Below, piece after piece: positions 8,307-18,423 of a stretch of DNA of 50,572 bases. A program made the position numbers and the translations under genes. Below the pieces are notes generated by a model. The model worked only from the letters and a program-made list of their open reading frames with translations. It had not been told where the DNA came from and made no database searches. Each line of letters begins with the position of its first letter. Position 1 is the first letter of the stretch. This DNA comes from Caldithrix abyssi DSM 13497 (GTDB lineage: Bacteria > Electryoneota > AABM5-125-24 > Hatepunaeales > Hatepunaeaceae). The DNA is taken from contig CAMBDS010000019.1 of NCBI GenBank assembly GCA_945865405.1, positions 1 to 50,572 on the forward strand. The letters are read 5' to 3'.

Positions 8307-9734
8307 TTAGCAGTCGAAGTAGAGCTTCATTTCGTAGGGGTGAGGACGATTGCGGACCTGATGATCGTCGTTTTGTAGCTTGGTGTCGATCCAGCGTTCG
8401 ATCAATTCCTCGCAGAAGACGCCACCTTGAAGGAGAAATTGATGATCGTCGCGCAATGCTTGTAAGGCGTCAGGCAAAGATGTTGGAAGAGAGGGAATCG
8501 ACGCTTTTTCGGCGACGGTCAGGTCGGAAATGTTCATATCGTAAGGACCAAAACCGTGCTCAGTGGGGTCGATCTTGTTGATAATACCGTCGATGCCAGC
8601 CATCAACTGGGCGGCCATAGCGAGGTAGATATTGCATGTTGCGTCGGGCGGACGGAACTCCATGCGCTTTTCGTTCGGTTCATTCGCATATTTGGGGATG
8701 CGAATAGCAGCGGCACGATTGCCGAGGCCAAAGATAGCTTTGACAGGGGCTTCAAACCCGGGAACGAGGCGCTTGTAGCTGTTGGTCGAAGGATTGGTCA
8801 AGCCGAGAAGGGCAGGGCCGTGACTGAGTAAGCCGCCAATATAGTAAAGAGCGGTTTGGGAGAGCCCTGCATAGCCGGATTTGTCGTAAAAGACGGGGGT
8901 ATCGCCGTTGAATAGTTGTTGATGAAAGTGCATACCGTTACCAGCTTCGCCGTAAAGGGGTTTGGGCATGAAGGTGACGCATTTGTCAAGTGCCTTGGCA
9001 GCCATGCGGCAGATATGCTTTAAGAGGATGGCGTGGTCGCCGACGCGGGCTAGTGGGCCTGAGATAATCTCGATCTCGGATTGACCTGGTGAACCAACTT
9101 CGTGATGATGATACTTGATTCCGATCCCGGCACGACTGGCGATGTCGCACATCTGTTGCCTGAGGTTGTAGTACCTATCTTTTGGTGGGGACGCATGATA
9201 GCCGCCTTTGAGTGGAATAGTTGAGTCGTTGGAATGGGAACCTGATGGAAAATTACCAAAGCCAGCTTCATAGGAACCGATTGCGTAACCGGCCTGGTGC
9301 ATGTCGTTTTGGAAGTTGACAGAGTCAAAGATGTAAAACTCGAATTCGGGACCCCAAATGCTTTGGGTAGCGATGCCGGAATTGACGAGATATTCCTCTG
9401 CCTTAAAGGAAATCTGACGAGGATCGTAGGGGAATGGGTCGAGCGTACCTGTACGACAGATGCGGCCAACGAAGCTCAGGGTTTTCACATCCCAAAAGGG
9501 ATCGATCCAACCGGTCGAAGCAACGGGGATCAGCTGGAGGTCGCTGGCGCCTTGCTGAGAGAAGCCCGGGATCGAGGAGCCGTCGAAACCGAGCCCGGTC
9601 TCGAAGAAACGGACAGAGAGCGATTTTGCCGGGACGGTGATATGGTGCAAGCCTCCGAAGAGGTTAGTGAATTTGATGTCAACGGCCTGGATCGATTCCT
9701 GACGCACGAGATGTAATGCCTGAAGGGCGTCCAA
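8307..9734 (-). CDS. glnA: Glutamine synthetase, type I
   Basis: Makes glutamine from glutamate, ammonia and ATP in the cytoplasm. Family blocks seen: GFDGSSIPGF, GPEFEFYIFD, HHHEVGSPGQSEIE, GNGMHFHQ, NPSTNSYKRLVPGFEAP and RAAAIRIP. Its length (475 residues from TTG 9734) and C-terminal layout match the GSI-beta type. In that type the adenylylated tyrosine lies in NLYDLPPEE; here the aligned text is NISDLTVAEK, so the tyrosine is a serine and control by adenylylation is unlikely. Start: TTG at 9734 has GGAG 6 bases upstream; TTG at 9746 is the next option. It lies downstream of leuS. Confidence 0.93.
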   Translation of the reverse strand: MDALQALHLVRQESIQAVDIKFTNLFGGLHHITVPAKSLSVRFFETGLGFDGSSIPGFSQQGASDLQLIPVASTGWIDPFWDVKTLSFVGRICRTGTLDPFPYDPRQISFKAEEYLVNSGIATQSIWGPEFEFYIFDSVNFQNDMHQAGYAIGSYEAGFGNFPSGSHSNDSTIPLKGGYHASPPKDRYYNLRQQMCDIASRAGIGIKYHHHEVGSPGQSEIEIISGPLARVGDHAILLKHICRMAAKALDKCVTFMPKPLYGEAGNGMHFHQQLFNGDTPVFYDKSGYAGLSQTALYYIGGLLSHGPALLGLTNPSTNSYKRLVPGFEAPVKAIFGLGNRAAAIRIPKYANEPNEKRMEFRPPDATCNIYLAMAAQLMAGIDGIINKIDPTEHGFGPYDMNISDLTVAEKASIPSLPTSLPDALQALRDDHQFLLQGGVFCEELIERWIDTKLQNDDHQVRNRPHPYEMKLYFDC

Positions 9735-9841
9735 AGGGAGCTCCAATTATGTGAAGGGCTGGGGCAGAAGCAAGGTTCGACTTGCTTTATAATGTCCGAT
9801 AAGATATATTATGTAAAGTAGTTGTTGTGCGTATGGCTATA

Positions 9842-12307
9842 TTATGATGCGACAAAGTTCAGGATCTTGTTCTGGACATAGATCGTTTTGCGCAACTCCC
9901 TGCCGCCCAGCAGCCGCTTTAACTTGGGCAACTCTCTGGCGATTGCTGAAGCTTGTTCCATTGTGGAGCCTTTTGGCATCTCTATCGTCTCGGCCAGTTT
10001 GCCATTTATTTGCACGGCGATGGTTACTTTTTTCGCTTCGAGGAATTCGTCTTTCCACTCAGGCCAAGATTGGGCAAAAACGGTGCCCAAACCGCCAAGC
10101 ATCTGCCAAAGTTCTTCGCCCATATGCGGTGCTAATGGCGACAATAACCTGGCAAATTCTTCGAGAATATCCTTAAGAAAAGCAATATCTACACTTTCAC
10201 GATTGTTTGTATAGAGAATTAAGGCGTTGTTCAGTTCCATCAGTCGCGAAATAGCGGTATTGAACTGGAATTGTTCGAGATCTGCTGTGACAGCCTTAGT
10301 GGCATTGTGCAGAGATCTTAAGATTTCAAGATCAACTTTTTTTGCGTCAGAGGTTTTGATATCCTTCACCAAAGGTGCCCATTCCTCGAACAGACGCCAG
10401 GCTCGATTCTGAAAGCGGCGGACACCGACAATGCCGTCATCTGACCAGTCACCGCCGACGGTGTAGTCGCCCATGAACATCAGGTATAGACGGAAACAGT
10501 CAGAACCGTACTTATCGACGAAAGCGTCGGGATTGACGACATTGCCCTTGGATTTGGACATGCGCTGACCCTGAAAGGTGATTATCCCTTGGTGAATCAG
10601 GCGGGTAAAGGGTTCATCGAAGGGGATTAATCCGATAGAATTCAGAAACTTGGTGATGTAGCGCGAATAAATCAAATGGCCTGTGGCGTGTTCGGGACCT
10701 CCGACATAGACATCAACCGGCAGCCAGTTGGCTATAGTTGCTGCGTCAAATGGCTTATCAGTAAGTTTTGCAGATGGATAGCGGAGAAAATACCAGCTCG
10801 AATCGACGAAAGTGTCCATCGTATCCGGGTCGCGACGACCTGCTCCGCCGCATTTAGGGCAGGGAGTGTTAATGAAGGGTTCGTGAGCACCCAGCGGAGA
10901 CGTACCGTGAGGGGTGAAGTCGTCTACCTCCTCCGGCAACAGGACGGGTAGCTGACTCTCCTCCACGGCAACGGGACCGCAGGCCGGGCAGTGGATAATT
11001 GGAATTGGTGCTCCCCAGTATCGTTGGCGAGAGATCAACCAGTCACGAAGGCGATAACTGACCGAAGTTTTGCCCAATGAGTGCGTCGCCAGCCAATCGG
11101 TGATTGCTTCTTTTGCCTGTATCGAAGTCAAGCCATTGAATTGATCTGAATCGTGCAGGACGCCATAGTCTTCGAATGCTTTGTTCTTATAGACATCGTC
11201 GTGGGGGTTCATCGGCCTGACGACCCATTTGATCGGCAGGTCGTATTTTACTGCGAACTCGAAATCGCGTTGATCGTGAGCGGGGACTGCCATGACTGCG
11301 CCGGTGCCGTAACTGCCGAGGACGTAATCGGCAACCCATACGGGGAGTGACTCGCCAGTTGCGGGGTTAAGCGCGTAGGCACCGGTGAAGACTCCACTCT
11401 TCTCGTGGTCGGTCGAGAGGCGGTCGATTTCGGAAGTCTCGCGAGCTGATTTCGCATAGGATTCAACTGCCGAAATATTATCTGATGTAGCTATTGAAGA
11501 TATAAGCGGATGTTCAGGTGCTATCACAATATAAGTGACACCAAATAATGTGTCAGCGCGAGTGGTGAATCCACGAATCGCCGCATCTTTGCCGACGATT
11601 TTAAAGATAATCTCGGAACCCTCAGAACGACCAATCCAGTGACGTTGCATCGATTTTGTCGATTCGGGCCATTGGACACGGTCGAGTCCGTTGATCAACG
11701 CATCAGCGAAATCGGTGATACGAAAGAACCACTGCTTTAGGTCGCGGGGAGTGACTTTTGAACCACAACGTTCACAACTGCCGTCGCCGAGGACTTGCTC
11801 ATTGGCGAGGACAGTCTGGCATTTGGGGCACCAGTTTACGGGGGCGGTTTTCTGGTAAGCAGCGCCTGCTTTGAACAGTTGGATAAAGAGCCACTGAGTC
11901 CATTTGTAGTATGCGGGAGTCGAAGTGTCAACCTCGTAATCCCAGTCATACATGGCTCCGATGAACTTCAGCTGTTCCCTGATGTGTGCGACGCTATCAC
12001 GCGTTGTGACACCGGGATGCACGCCATGCTTGATGGCGAAGTTCTCGGCAGGAAGACCGAAGGCGTCAAAGCCCATCGGCTCAAAGACGTTGAAGCCTTG
12101 CATCCGGCGAAAACGGGCGAACGTGTCGGTTGGGCCGTAATTCCACCAGTGACCGATGTGAAGCTTTTTCTCGGATGGGTATGAGAACATGACGAGGACG
12201 TAGAGCTTTTTCAGATCATTAATCAGGTCAACGGAATTGGTACCTCGGACTTCCCACTCTCGCCGCCATTTGGGTTCGATAGTACGAAACGGATAATTTT
12301 CGATCAT
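9842..12307 (-). CDS. leuS: Leucyl-tRNA synthetase
   Basis: 821-residue class I aminoacyl-tRNA synthetase that charges tRNA-Leu. HIGH lies at residues 50-53, and the second signature is RMSKS (582-586) rather than KMSKS. Zinc-type pairs CPKC and CERC are at about 160-181. The CP1 editing domain includes TRADTLFGVTY (249-259) and GTGAVMAVPAHDQRD (334-348). The segment DTFVDSSWYFLRYP and the C-terminal anticodon-binding domain are intact, and length is normal. ATG at 12307 lacks a strong ribosome binding site. The start lies only about 17 bases beyond the terminator of the upstream tRNA gene, which leaves its own promoter unclear. Confidence 0.96.
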   Translation of the reverse strand: MIENYPFRTIEPKWRREWEVRGTNSVDLINDLKKLYVLVMFSYPSEKKLHIGHWWNYGPTDTFARFRRMQGFNVFEPMGFDAFGLPAENFAIKHGVHPGVTTRDSVAHIREQLKFIGAMYDWDYEVDTSTPAYYKWTQWLFIQLFKAGAAYQKTAPVNWCPKCQTVLANEQVLGDGSCERCGSKVTPRDLKQWFFRITDFADALINGLDRVQWPESTKSMQRHWIGRSEGSEIIFKIVGKDAAIRGFTTRADTLFGVTYIVIAPEHPLISSIATSDNISAVESYAKSARETSEIDRLSTDHEKSGVFTGAYALNPATGESLPVWVADYVLGSYGTGAVMAVPAHDQRDFEFAVKYDLPIKWVVRPMNPHDDVYKNKAFEDYGVLHDSDQFNGLTSIQAKEAITDWLATHSLGKTSVSYRLRDWLISRQRYWGAPIPIIHCPACGPVAVEESQLPVLLPEEVDDFTPHGTSPLGAHEPFINTPCPKCGGAGRRDPDTMDTFVDSSWYFLRYPSAKLTDKPFDAATIANWLPVDVYVGGPEHATGHLIYSRYITKFLNSIGLIPFDEPFTRLIHQGIITFQGQRMSKSKGNVVNPDAFVDKYGSDCFRLYLMFMGDYTVGGDWSDDGIVGVRRFQNRAWRLFEEWAPLVKDIKTSDAKKVDLEILRSLHNATKAVTADLEQFQFNTAISRLMELNNALILYTNNRESVDIAFLKDILEEFARLLSPLAPHMGEELWQMLGGLGTVFAQSWPEWKDEFLEAKKVTIAVQINGKLAETIEMPKGSTMEQASAIARELPKLKRLLGGRELRKTIYVQNKILNFVAS

Positions 12308-12323
12308 CTTTTTGTTCTTTAAT

Positions 12324-12361
12324 TAAAAAACACCGCCGCCTGATATCGGCGCGGCGGTGTT
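12324..12361 (-). terminator. Rho-independent terminator after tRNA-Pro
   Basis: On the minus strand ACACCGCCGC (12360-12351) pairs perfectly with GCGGCGGTGT (12339-12330) and is followed at once by six T (12330-12325 region). It lies a few bases beyond the 3' end of the tRNA and just before the leuS start. It fits a strong tRNA terminator; leuS may depend on read-through. Confidence 0.85.
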
Positions 12362-12366
12362 CTATT

Positions 12367-12442
<76 letters not shown>

Positions 12443-12459
12443 AATTGGTATGAACCTCA

Positions 12460-12488
12460 AACATAATGCAGAACGGTTTCAAAGTCAA
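12460..12488 (-). promoter_or_regulatory. Promoter for tRNA-Pro
   Basis: On the minus strand TTGACT (12488-12483) and TATGTT (12465-12460) are separated by exactly 17 bases. The expected start site is about 10 bases before the mature tRNA 5' end at 12442. Confidence 0.65.
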
Positions 12489-12612
12489 TACAAGGGGAGG
12501 CAATAAGTGGTGAAGATGAAATAGGGAAGGAAATTTGAACACGAAGGGTCGAAGGGACGAAGGGCGGGAAACAGTTAAGAGTGGACTGAAGGTCTGCTCC
12601 CCAAGTGGATAT

Positions 12613-12671
12613 GCTGTCAGACGAGGGCGTCTGACAGCGGGAGAAGAGCGGACAGAAAGTCCGCCCTCCAA
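12613..12671. repeat. Palindromic repeats, copy 3 (two hairpins)
   Basis: The first hairpin has perfect 11-base arms GCTGTCAGACG (12613-12623) and CGTCTGACAGC (12628-12638) with loop AGGG. The second has arms GCGGAC (12648-12653) and GTCCGC (12659-12664), then the shared CCTCCAA tail. It lies 12 bases beyond the stop codon of the RND permease gene. The surrounding sequence up to the tRNA promoter contains no supported gene. Confidence 0.7.
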
Positions 12672-12683
12672 GGATGGGGTAGA

Positions 12684-15600
12684 TCAGGTTTTTTCGCGGA
12701 ACGAGGCGACGGCTCGGGCGAACCAAAGCTTGAGGTCGTCGAGGTAGCTGTAAAACAGGGGGACAACCAAGGGGGTGGTGATTGTTGCGGTGAGCATCCC
12801 CCCTATCATTGTTCTGCCCATTGGCGAATAGGGAATGCCGATAAGATTGGCAGAGCCGATAGCCATAGGGATCAGTCCGAAAATCGTCGTCAAAGCCGTC
12901 ATAGCGATTGGGCGAAGTCGATCACGCGAGGCACGCGCCAAAGCCTCGTCGCGGGGGACTCCCTCCTGCCGGATCGTGTTAACACGATCAACAAGCAGGA
13001 TTGCGTTATTGACCACTACCCCGATTAGTATGACGACCCCAACGCCAGCCATGATTCCGAATTGCGTGCCGGTCAACCAAAGTATCCACCAGACTCCGAA
13101 AAAAGCGAAAGGAACGGTCGTGATAACGGCGAGAGGCAGAAGGAACGACTCGAAGAGAGCACCCATAAGCAGGAAAACAAAGACGATGGCGAGTATCCAG
13201 GCGTTGCTGCGCTGGCCTTCTGCTTCCTGAATATCCTGGAAGCGCTGGCCTTTTGTCCATTCGTAGCCGGTCGGGAGCTGCATACCGGCGAGGGCGACAT
13301 CAATTTGATCTGAGAGTTCTTTTACATCCTCCCCGCCAGACGTGATTTTGATCCGGACGCGAGTGCGATGATTTTCACGGGTTATTTCGCCCAAGCCCTT
13401 ACCCGTGGAGACCAATGCTACATCTTCGAGGCGAATAGCTGATCCAAAAGCAGAACCTACCGGAAGATTTTTGAATTGGTCGATGGTTGTGCGATCAGAC
13501 TCTTGAAGTTGAGCCCGGACGGGGATCAGACGCCCCTCCCAGTTGTATTCGTTGAGGTCAACGCCTCTTATCAATGAAGTCAGGCTGAAAGCGGCGGTCA
13601 TCGGGTCAACTCTGCGACGGGTTGTCGCATCACGATCAAAGGTGACCCGTACTTCATCTGAGGCGGATTCAAGATCGGTCTCTATCGACAAGACGCCGGG
13701 TATATCGTTCAGGCGCAAACTTACGTCATCCACAATGGCCATTAACATCTGAGTATCTTCACCAAATATAGTGACATACTCGACATCCTCCTCCCCCGCT
13801 CCCCTATTCCAGCCGGTGAACATCTCGACGCCGGCAGGAACTTGCAAGCTGTCCTTCACCTTTTTTATAATCTCTTTGCGATCCAGACGGGTGTCAGTTC
13901 TTAGTCCAGTGATTTTGACTAAACCTTTGTAAAGGTCTGTTATCCAAATATTTGCGGGTTGTTCGTTCAGGAATACACGCATCCTTCCGTAGCCACGACG
14001 AAAACCGGTGACAACGGTTTTGATATCATACTTTTCCTGGTTTGTGGAGAAGAATGTCTCGATCCCGCGCATTGTGCTGTCGATTTCGGCGAGAGTGTAA
14101 TATGCTGGAAATGCAAAGCGGAGACTGAAGTCGCCTATATCCCCTTCTTCCTGATCTGTGGAGACGACTTTGGATATTGGGAAGGCGATGGAACCGAGGG
14201 CAAGGAGCAGAATCAATAGGGCATCTGTACGTCTTTGCAAGGTCCAGCGCACCATTTTCTCAACGGCAATCTCGAATTTCAGCAATAATGGCGGCTCGAC
14301 GGGGCTGCCTTCGAGAGCAAACCTTTGGACAGCCAAAGGGATGAAAAAAAGGGCGACAAAGAGGCTGGCAACGAGAGCAAGGATGAGCGGCATGCCGATA
14401 TGAAGCATGTAGAACGAGAACATGCGGTCGCCAGACATTAACATGATCGGGACAAAGACGACAACGGTCGTTCCGGTCGCCATAGTGATGGCGAGGGCGA
14501 CTCCGGAAGTGCCTTTGATTGCGGCGAGGAGGTTGGGTGCTCCGTGCTGTTTTTCGACGTGGATATTTTCGACGACGACGATTGCGTTATCGACAACCAT
14601 ACCGACACAGATCATCAGCCCGGTCAAGGTGACAAGGTCGAGCGACCAGCCGATGAAGTAGATGTAGATGATTGTCGCCAGGAGGCAAATCGGAATGGAC
14701 AGAGTGACGAAGAGGGTCATGCGGATACGTCGAAGAAAGTAATAGAGTACGATCATTGCAAAGAAGCCGCCCCAGAGGCCCGATTCGACGAGGTTGCGGA
14801 GGGCTTCCATGATGTACTTGCCTTGATCGAAGAGGACGTCGAATTCGAGCCCGACAAATCGGGGATCGTTGCGAAGTAGATTCAACTCCTCGTTCAACTT
14901 GCGGGTCAGCTCGACGGTGTTCGCCTCGGACTCTTTCATAACACCCAACTGGATCGCCGATTTGCCGCCTATCCGCTGAATCCAGGTTGTTGGCGGCGAT
15001 GCATAGCTGATGGTTGCGATGTCGCTGAGTTTAAGCGTTCCTCCAGATAGAGGGAGTTCGCTGAGTTGCTCCAAGTCGGTCAGCCGGGCATTGACCTTAA
15101 GGATCAGGCGTTGGTCAGCGTCTTCGATCACGCCAGCCGAGAGCATGAAGTTGGAATTGCGGAGTTCTGTGACCAGTGCGCCGACCTGAACGTTGTGGGC
15201 TTTTAGTCGTTCGAGCGAGAGGTCGATCAAAATAATTTTTGCATCTCCTCCCCACATTTCGACGGCTGCGACACCGTCGATTCGCTCGAGGCGTTTGACA
15301 ATTTCGTCTTGAACGAGGCGAACCGGGTCGTCGTAGTTACCGTGAATTGTGACGCCGAAATAGAGGACGGGTTCATCCCCTTCGTTGTAACGGCGGATCG
15401 AAAGGTAGCGCAGATCGGCCGGAAGCTCAGGGCGAACGCGAGTCAGTTTGTCACGCACCGAGAGGTAGGCGACATCCATATCGGTCGCCTGATCGAATTC
15501 GATCCAGATACCGGCTCCGGAATTGTTGGAGCGGGAGTTGATCTCTTTGACGCCCTTGATCGTCGAGAGGATGTCTTCGATGGGGGTGGCGATGCGCTCC

Positions 15601-15818
15601 ATGTTTTCAGCGGGGCTGACATTAGGATAGACTACCCAGACACCGAGAAAAGGAGGGTTTAAGCCTTCGGGAAGAAGTTGCAGGGGGACGAGCTGAAGTG
15701 CTGCGGCACCGACGACCATCAGGGAGAGAAAGATCATCCCCATCGTTACGGGACGTTTGATGGCGAAAGCGGCGGGGCCTCGGTGCAGGCCTGGGTAGTC
15801 TTCGGGGGGGGAGTTCAC
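12684..15818 (-). CDS. RND efflux permease (second permease of the operon)
   Basis: 1044 residues, the full AcrB-like length, in the inner membrane. Twelve helices flank two large periplasmic domains. Helix 1 follows the FAIKRPVTMGM motif, the helix-4 proton-relay block reads GMVVDNAIVVVENI, and helices 10-12 include VVILIGVVVNNAILLVDRVNTIR. It drives proton-coupled export of hydrophobic or amphipathic compounds with the upstream adaptor. The GTG start at 15818 overlaps the stop of the first permease by 4 bases (GTGA). Two consecutive permeases with one adaptor recall the heteromeric MdtB/MdtC arrangement. No outer-membrane TolC gene is in the operon. Substrate unknown. Confidence 0.88.
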   Translation of the reverse strand: MNSPPEDYPGLHRGPAAFAIKRPVTMGMIFLSLMVVGAAALQLVPLQLLPEGLNPPFLGVWVVYPNVSPAENMERIATPIEDILSTIKGVKEINSRSNNSGAGIWIEFDQATDMDVAYLSVRDKLTRVRPELPADLRYLSIRRYNEGDEPVLYFGVTIHGNYDDPVRLVQDEIVKRLERIDGVAAVEMWGGDAKIILIDLSLERLKAHNVQVGALVTELRNSNFMLSAGVIEDADQRLILKVNARLTDLEQLSELPLSGGTLKLSDIATISYASPPTTWIQRIGGKSAIQLGVMKESEANTVELTRKLNEELNLLRNDPRFVGLEFDVLFDQGKYIMEALRNLVESGLWGGFFAMIVLYYFLRRIRMTLFVTLSIPICLLATIIYIYFIGWSLDLVTLTGLMICVGMVVDNAIVVVENIHVEKQHGAPNLLAAIKGTSGVALAITMATGTTVVVFVPIMLMSGDRMFSFYMLHIGMPLILALVASLFVALFFIPLAVQRFALEGSPVEPPLLLKFEIAVEKMVRWTLQRRTDALLILLLALGSIAFPISKVVSTDQEEGDIGDFSLRFAFPAYYTLAEIDSTMRGIETFFSTNQEKYDIKTVVTGFRRGYGRMRVFLNEQPANIWITDLYKGLVKITGLRTDTRLDRKEIIKKVKDSLQVPAGVEMFTGWNRGAGEEDVEYVTIFGEDTQMLMAIVDDVSLRLNDIPGVLSIETDLESASDEVRVTFDRDATTRRRVDPMTAAFSLTSLIRGVDLNEYNWEGRLIPVRAQLQESDRTTIDQFKNLPVGSAFGSAIRLEDVALVSTGKGLGEITRENHRTRVRIKITSGGEDVKELSDQIDVALAGMQLPTGYEWTKGQRFQDIQEAEGQRSNAWILAIVFVFLLMGALFESFLLPLAVITTVPFAFFGVWWILWLTGTQFGIMAGVGVVILIGVVVNNAILLVDRVNTIRQEGVPRDEALARASRDRLRPIAMTALTTIFGLIPMAIGSANLIGIPYSPMGRTMIGGMLTATITTPLVVPLFYSYLDDLKLWFARAVASFREKT

Positions 15819-18295
15819 GGGGTGGGCCTGTCTTTGGCGACGAGGCGATAGATCAGAGGGATCAGGACGAGAGTGACGATTGTGCCAAGCAGAAGGCCTG
15901 CCATGACGGTGATCGCCATCGGGCGGCGCATCTCGGCTCCCTCTCCCAAGCCGACGACCATCGGGAAGAGTCCAAGTACTGTCGTTAAAGTGGTCATAAA
16001 GATCGGGCGAAGTCGGACCTCAGCGGCGGTAGCAAGAGCTTCGGTCAGTGCCATGCCGTCGCGACGAAGTTGGACAGCATAGTCGATCAGAACGATGGAA
16101 TTGTCAACGACGACGCCGACGAGGATAATCAGGCCGAGGAAGACCATGATCGACAAGGGGATGTTAAATAGCCAGAGCACGGGGATGACTCCGACGACGG
16201 CGAAAGGGATGGTGAAAAGAATAAGGAGCGGATGAGCGAAGGACTCGAATTGTGATGCCATTGCGACATAGACAAGGAAAACTGCAAGCAGTAGCGCCCA
16301 GTAGAGGCTGGTTAAGGACTCCTCCATTTCGCGATGCTGGCCGCCAAGCTCGATAGACAACTCAGGAGGAATAGCCAAGGTTGAAATCGAGGCGTCAATA
16401 CTTTCGGTGACGTGGCCGAGATCGAGGCCGCTGATCCCGGCGGTAATGACGGCTGAACGAACTCCGTCGGTGTGGCGAATCTCAGCGGGACCTTCCAAGA
16501 GGCGGAGAGTGGCGACCTCAGAGAGCCGAAGCGGGATGGGGTCGCCGGGGTTGATAATAAGGGCGGCGATCTCTTCAACGCTTTTACGGTCGGACTCCTG
16601 GAGGTTAACGCGGATATCGATGTGGTGCTCGACCTGCTGGAATTTTGAGGCAACGGTTCCGAGGACGGACGACTTGATGACCTCGGCGATGGAGCGTTGA
16701 GAGGTATTAAGAAGCGCAAGACGTTCACGATTGAACTGGATAGTGATTTCGGGGTTGCCGGGCTTAACTGAGGTTTCGATATCGGAGAGGTTAGAAACGT
16801 GAGTCAACGCTCGTTCTATATCGGTAACGGTTTGTTTCAGCTGATTCAGGTCATCACCTTTGATGATGATCTCGACGGGTTGCTTGAAGGTGAAGAGGGT
16901 CGGATGGGTGACGATTAACTTCAGCGAAGGAGTGTCGGCGACAATCTGGCGTATCTCTTGAATGACTTCGGTTTCACGAGCAGGCAAGTTTTTGCCTGAT
17001 TTGAGACGGACGGTCATTGTGCCGGTATGGGTGCCTTCTTCGAGAGCGTTGGCGTCGGTTGGGTCGCTACCGACGCGGCTGGAGATGCCGATGACTTCGG
17101 GATGACCTTTGATTTTCTCTTCAACTGACCTGACTATTCTATCGGTTGCATCGAGTGATGTGCCGATTGGCAACGAGAAGCGGGCATCAAAAATACCCTG
17201 ACTGACCTCTGGTATCAGCTCACTACCGAGACCGGGAAGAAATATGATCGTGATTACGACAGATGCGACTATTGCAATAACAATAATAAGCAAAGGGCGT
17301 TTGAGGTGGGTCTTCAGAAATGAAGAATAAAGTGCTCCAAAACGGTTGAAACCGGAGTTAAAACCACCGACAAAAGCACCTGAAACTATCGAAATTTTGC
17401 GGTAAACTGAGGAACCGGGCTTGCGAGCCATCCATTGGCCACCTCGAAGGAGGAAAGTTGCGCAATAACCGATTGCGGCGGCGAGCAACTCGAGAAGAAG
17501 CCGGATTGAAATATAGGGAAACCAAATCAGAGCAAAGACGATGCGGGTGGATAGCTTAAGGCTCTGGAAGTAACGGAGACTCGTTTTGAATTGGGAAATA
17601 GCTTGAACAAACCAGATGCGAGGATCGACTGGTGAGTCGGTAGTGACTTGAGACTTGAGATCTGAGCGAAGCTTAACGATCAGCATAGGGACGTAAAAAA
17701 GGGCGATCATCATAGACGCCATGATGGCAATGATGACTGTCATCGAGAGATCGTTGAAGATTTGGCCAGCGACACCAGTTACAAAGACGACCGGGAAAAA
17801 GACGACGACAGTTGTGGTTGTCGAGGCGATGACAGCTCCGCCAACGATGCGAGTGCCGTTTACGGCGGCCTCAGTGATGTTGTCACCCTCCTCCCTACGC
17901 CGAAAGATTGACTCGACGACAACGATGGAGTTATCGACCATCATGCCTATGCCGAGCGCCAAACCGCCGAGACTCATCACGTTGAGTGTGACATTCCAGT
18001 AATTCATTGCGGCAAAGGCGGCGACGAGCGAAATAGGTATTACAATGGCGACGATCAGAGTGTCGATCAGGTTGCCGAGGAATAGGTATAGCACCAAAAC
18101 CGCAAGGAAACCACCCCAGACGGCGGCAGATTTGACCTCGTCAATAGCCTGGCGGAGGAACTCAGCCTGATCGGAGAGGATTTCGACGGGGATGTGAGAA
18201 GTGAGGAGATCCTGCAGCGACTTGGGGCCGTGTCGAAAGCCGCCTTCCTCTCCCTCATCTTCTTCGTCCTTATCGCCAAAAATCCTTTGCATCAC
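15815..18295 (-). CDS. RND efflux permease, C-terminal part (frameshifted)
   Basis: 826 residues covering helices 2-12 of an RND permease, with the helix-4 block GIGMMVDNSIVVVESI and the late block GVVVDNSIVLIDYAVQLR. The GTG at 18295 is only the first start in this frame. The same frame is open upstream to 18540 and encodes the expected periplasmic segment (RLQDGQAEYIL onward), so this is the continuation of the gene starting at 19203. Residues about 211-332 form an unusually long linker between helices 6 and 7, with an extra hydrophobic stretch at about 251-283 not found in AcrB. See the frameshift entry. Confidence 0.8.
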   Translation of the reverse strand: MMQRIFGDKDEEDEGEEGGFRHGPKSLQDLLTSHIPVEILSDQAEFLRQAIDEVKSAAVWGGFLAVLVLYLFLGNLIDTLIVAIVIPISLVAAFAAMNYWNVTLNVMSLGGLALGIGMMVDNSIVVVESIFRRREEGDNITEAAVNGTRIVGGAVIASTTTTVVVFFPVVFVTGVAGQIFNDLSMTVIIAIMASMMIALFYVPMLIVKLRSDLKSQVTTDSPVDPRIWFVQAISQFKTSLRYFQSLKLSTRIVFALIWFPYISIRLLLELLAAAIGYCATFLLRGGQWMARKPGSSVYRKISIVSGAFVGGFNSGFNRFGALYSSFLKTHLKRPLLIIVIAIVASVVITIIFLPGLGSELIPEVSQGIFDARFSLPIGTSLDATDRIVRSVEEKIKGHPEVIGISSRVGSDPTDANALEEGTHTGTMTVRLKSGKNLPARETEVIQEIRQIVADTPSLKLIVTHPTLFTFKQPVEIIIKGDDLNQLKQTVTDIERALTHVSNLSDIETSVKPGNPEITIQFNRERLALLNTSQRSIAEVIKSSVLGTVASKFQQVEHHIDIRVNLQESDRKSVEEIAALIINPGDPIPLRLSEVATLRLLEGPAEIRHTDGVRSAVITAGISGLDLGHVTESIDASISTLAIPPELSIELGGQHREMEESLTSLYWALLLAVFLVYVAMASQFESFAHPLLILFTIPFAVVGVIPVLWLFNIPLSIMVFLGLIILVGVVVDNSIVLIDYAVQLRRDGMALTEALATAAEVRLRPIFMTTLTTVLGLFPMVVGLGEGAEMRRPMAITVMAGLLLGTIVTLVLIPLIYRLVAKDRPTP

Positions 18296-18423
18296 GGCAT
18301 CCGAAACGTTTACAGGATTGGCGTCGGACTCACGGAAGAGTTCGAGTTCGACCGATGGTTTGCCACCGGATCGGGTGAGTGTGGTGATTTCTTTGGAGGC
18401 GAGCGAGACTGTGGCGACGTCTT

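Noticed and set aside
12300..12361. T-box or attenuator leader before leuS
   Set aside because: No T-box consensus or specifier loop is present; the hairpin is fully explained as the terminator of the tRNA-Pro gene.
13006..15662. Many open frames opposite the RND, leuS and T9SS genes
   Set aside because: They are low-complexity shadows of well-supported genes, without ribosome binding sites or recognisable domains.
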